NCBI GenBank assembly: GCA_905221605.1
Contig: CAJNDS010001269.1
Location: forward strand, 250,001-314,000
DNA from: Symbiodinium natans
Lineage: Eukaryota > Sar > Dinophyceae > Suessiales > Symbiodiniaceae
DNA: 64,000 bases
Direction: 5' to 3'
In this document: positions 62,645-64,000 of the stretch, piece after piece
Position numbering within the stretch: position 1 is the stretch's first letter
Layout: each line of letters opens with the position of its first letter
Translations under genes and position numbers: made by a program
Notes under the pieces: generated by a model
What the model was told of the DNA's origin: nothing
Databases searched by the model: none
The model's input: the letters and a program-made list of their open reading frames with translations, nothing else

Positions 62645-62862
62645 TCCCGGTTCGGGCCCTAAGCCCTGAGCCCTAAGCCCTGAGCCCTAAGCCCTAAGCC
62701 CTAAGCCCTGAGCCCTAAGCAGTAAACCCTAAACCCTAAGCCCTAAGCCCTAAGCCCTAAGCCCGAAGCCCTAAGCCCTATAAACCCTAAGCCCTAAGCA
62801 GTAGACCCTAAACCCTAAACCCTAGACCCTAAGCCCTAAGCCCTAAACTGCAAACCCTACAA
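62645..62862 (-). repeat. AAGCCCT variant array
   Basis: About 30 heptamers, mostly AAGCCCT (complement AGGGCTT) with TGAGCCCT and blocks of AAACCCT. The word AGCAGTA(A/G)ACCCTAAAC occurs twice (about 62717 and 62798), showing a larger duplication of about 80 bp. Confidence 0.95.
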
Positions 62863-62879
62863 GGGTTTACGGTTCCGAG

Positions 62880-63178
62880 CTTCAGGGCTCCAGAGTCCGC
62901 AGCTGGTCCTTCAACAGCAGTTCAAGAGAGTTCCCATGTCAGGAATGCAGCTGAAGGTTATATGGGGCCTTAGTTGCTGAGTTCATTAGCGCCCAAAAAA
63001 GTGTACACCTTCAGTTCTATAGGGGATTGTAGTATCCCAAAAAGTGTCAAGTGTACTGACTATGAATGATGATAAATTTCTTAGCCAAGCCAAAGGGAAA
63101 TTGGAAACACGTGCATCATCCGGATACAAAAGCGCCAACTTTGCTCTGCGGCACCTGCTTCGGATGCCTGGCTTCTTT
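62880..63178. other. unassigned sequence
   Basis: Nothing supported. Confidence 0.4.
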
Positions 63179-63179
63179 G

Positions 63180-63224
63180 TAGGGTTTAGGGTTTAGGGTT
63201 TAGGGTTTAGGGTTTAGGGTTTAG
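63180..63224 (+). repeat. TTTAGGG telomere-like array
   Basis: Six perfect heptamers. Confidence 0.95.
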
Positions 63225-63296
63225 AGGTCTCTGTTCAGTGCGCAGACTTGGGTCCTGTCCTTATAGAGCTCAGTTGGGCTTGTAAGGGATCCATGT

Positions 63297-63448
63297 CTTA
63301 GGGTAGCTACGTGGTCCCTTAGTATGGGCCCTTATAAACGGGGACCCCTTAATTGCCCCTTATATACCCTATGCAACTGAGGGCCCAGACGTCAGAACCT
63401 ATAAAGAGGGCAAGGGACTATACTAAGGGCCCATGAAACTACCCTTAG
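63297..63448. mobile_element. MITE-like palindromic element, family H (complete copy)
   Basis: CTTAGGGTAGCTACGTGGTC and CCATGAAACTACCCTTAG are terminal inverted repeats. Arms continue through CCCTTAGTATGGGCCC and GGGACTATACTAAGGGCCC. The centre has CCTTAATTGCCCC. 152 bp. Confidence 0.85.
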
Positions 63449-63449
63449 A

Positions 63450-63917
63450 ACCTTGATCTCGATTCGGGCTTTCTGTGCATCTGGAATGCGAGGCGGATCC
63501 CGGGCATCATCGACTGTAACATCCACACTCAACCGCAGCACAACCCAAACCCCTTTACACCCACAACCTCTCAACTTAAACATGCAAGCCTTTAAACCTC
63601 CTGAAAAAATCCCCAGCGCACTGTATGGATCAAACAGAAAATCCTAACATCACCGACCCGTAGGAAGGCCTAGGAGTTCAGTGGCTTAGGGTTTAAGTTT
63701 AAATGTGTGACTGGTGGGCCAGTGGTCTCTCACTCACCCACAACCGCAGTTTTTGCAGGCAGCGCTGTTGCCCGATGTAGGTGATGTGTGATGACTTGGC
63801 CCCCCTAAGCACAGAGGTCTGGTATGGGCCTGGTATGGGCCTTAACCCCTCAACCAACCCTGACATCGCAAGCTTCGATTGGACTCCGAGGGTTCAGGGT
63901 TGCTCTGAAATATCATT
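63450..63917. other. unassigned sequence
   Basis: Opposed 63- and 64-codon frames only; no gene supported. Confidence 0.4.
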
Positions 63918-64000
63918 TGGGGTTAGGGTTTAGGGTTTAGGGTTTAGGGTTTAGGGTTTAGGGTTTAGGGTTCCAGGGTTCGCGGTTCAGGGTTTCGGGT
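63918..64000 (+). repeat. TTTAGGG tract at window end
   Basis: About seven perfect heptamers, then TTCCAGGG, TTCGCGG and TTTCGGG variants; continues beyond the window. Confidence 0.93.

Overview
This 64-kb window looks like gene-poor, repeat-saturated nuclear DNA from a eukaryote, most likely a microalga or related protist. The main clue is the heptamer TTTAGGG (CCCTAAA on the other strand), the Arabidopsis-type telomere repeat. It recurs in both orientations in dozens of short tracts across the whole window. That telomere type is known from plants, many green algae, dinoflagellates, chromerids and some other algae; the sequence alone does not let me choose among them. I see no rRNA or tRNA gene, no bacterial-type operon, and no dinoflagellate spliced-leader sequence. 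No full-length protein of a family I can name with confidence is present.

Layout. 1-10 kb: telomere-like tracts, several short palindromic (MITE-like) elements, and a 51-bp minisatellite (8520-9010). 10.1-12.5 kb: a block of five consecutive satellite arrays with 14-, 73-, 62-, 42- and again about 42-bp periods. Two of them have higher-order organisation, and together they create long but probably meaningless reading frames on both strands. 12.7-31 kb: telomere-like tracts, MITE-like elements (one nested inside another), microsatellites, and a 25-copy TTGAGGG array at 27.8 kb. 31.5-31.9 kb: a GC-rich 9-bp minisatellite. 32-38 kb: the least repetitive part, with a few candidate exons. 38.7-40.3 kb: 1.5 kb of strand-asymmetric heptamer and trinucleotide repeats, split by a 322-bp fold-back element. 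40-64 kb: more tracts and elements, with candidate exons near 47.3-48.4, 51.6, 55.3 and 59.9-60.9 kb.

Mobile DNA. By comparing copies within the window I grouped the short palindromes into about ten families, called A to J here. Most are about 70-155 bp with terminal inverted repeats and no coding capacity. Families A and B include copies with perfect 4-bp flanking duplications (B: GAAT, AAAT, TCAT; A: TTTC, TGAA), which supports true transposition. One family-C element is interrupted by 46 bp of telomeric repeat, and one family-E element contains a complete family-D element, so relative insertion order can be read directly.

Coding content is fragmentary. Each telomere-like tract carries stops in every frame in either orientation, and many open frames end with the residues LNPKP or start from GFRV translated from the repeat; such frames are artefacts. 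A few stretches have non-repeat amino-acid composition and plausible splice sites and are reported as possible exons. These include a one-unit ankyrin-like fragment (about 60.1 kb) and a two-exon candidate whose 43-nt intron is itself telomere-like (47.5 kb).
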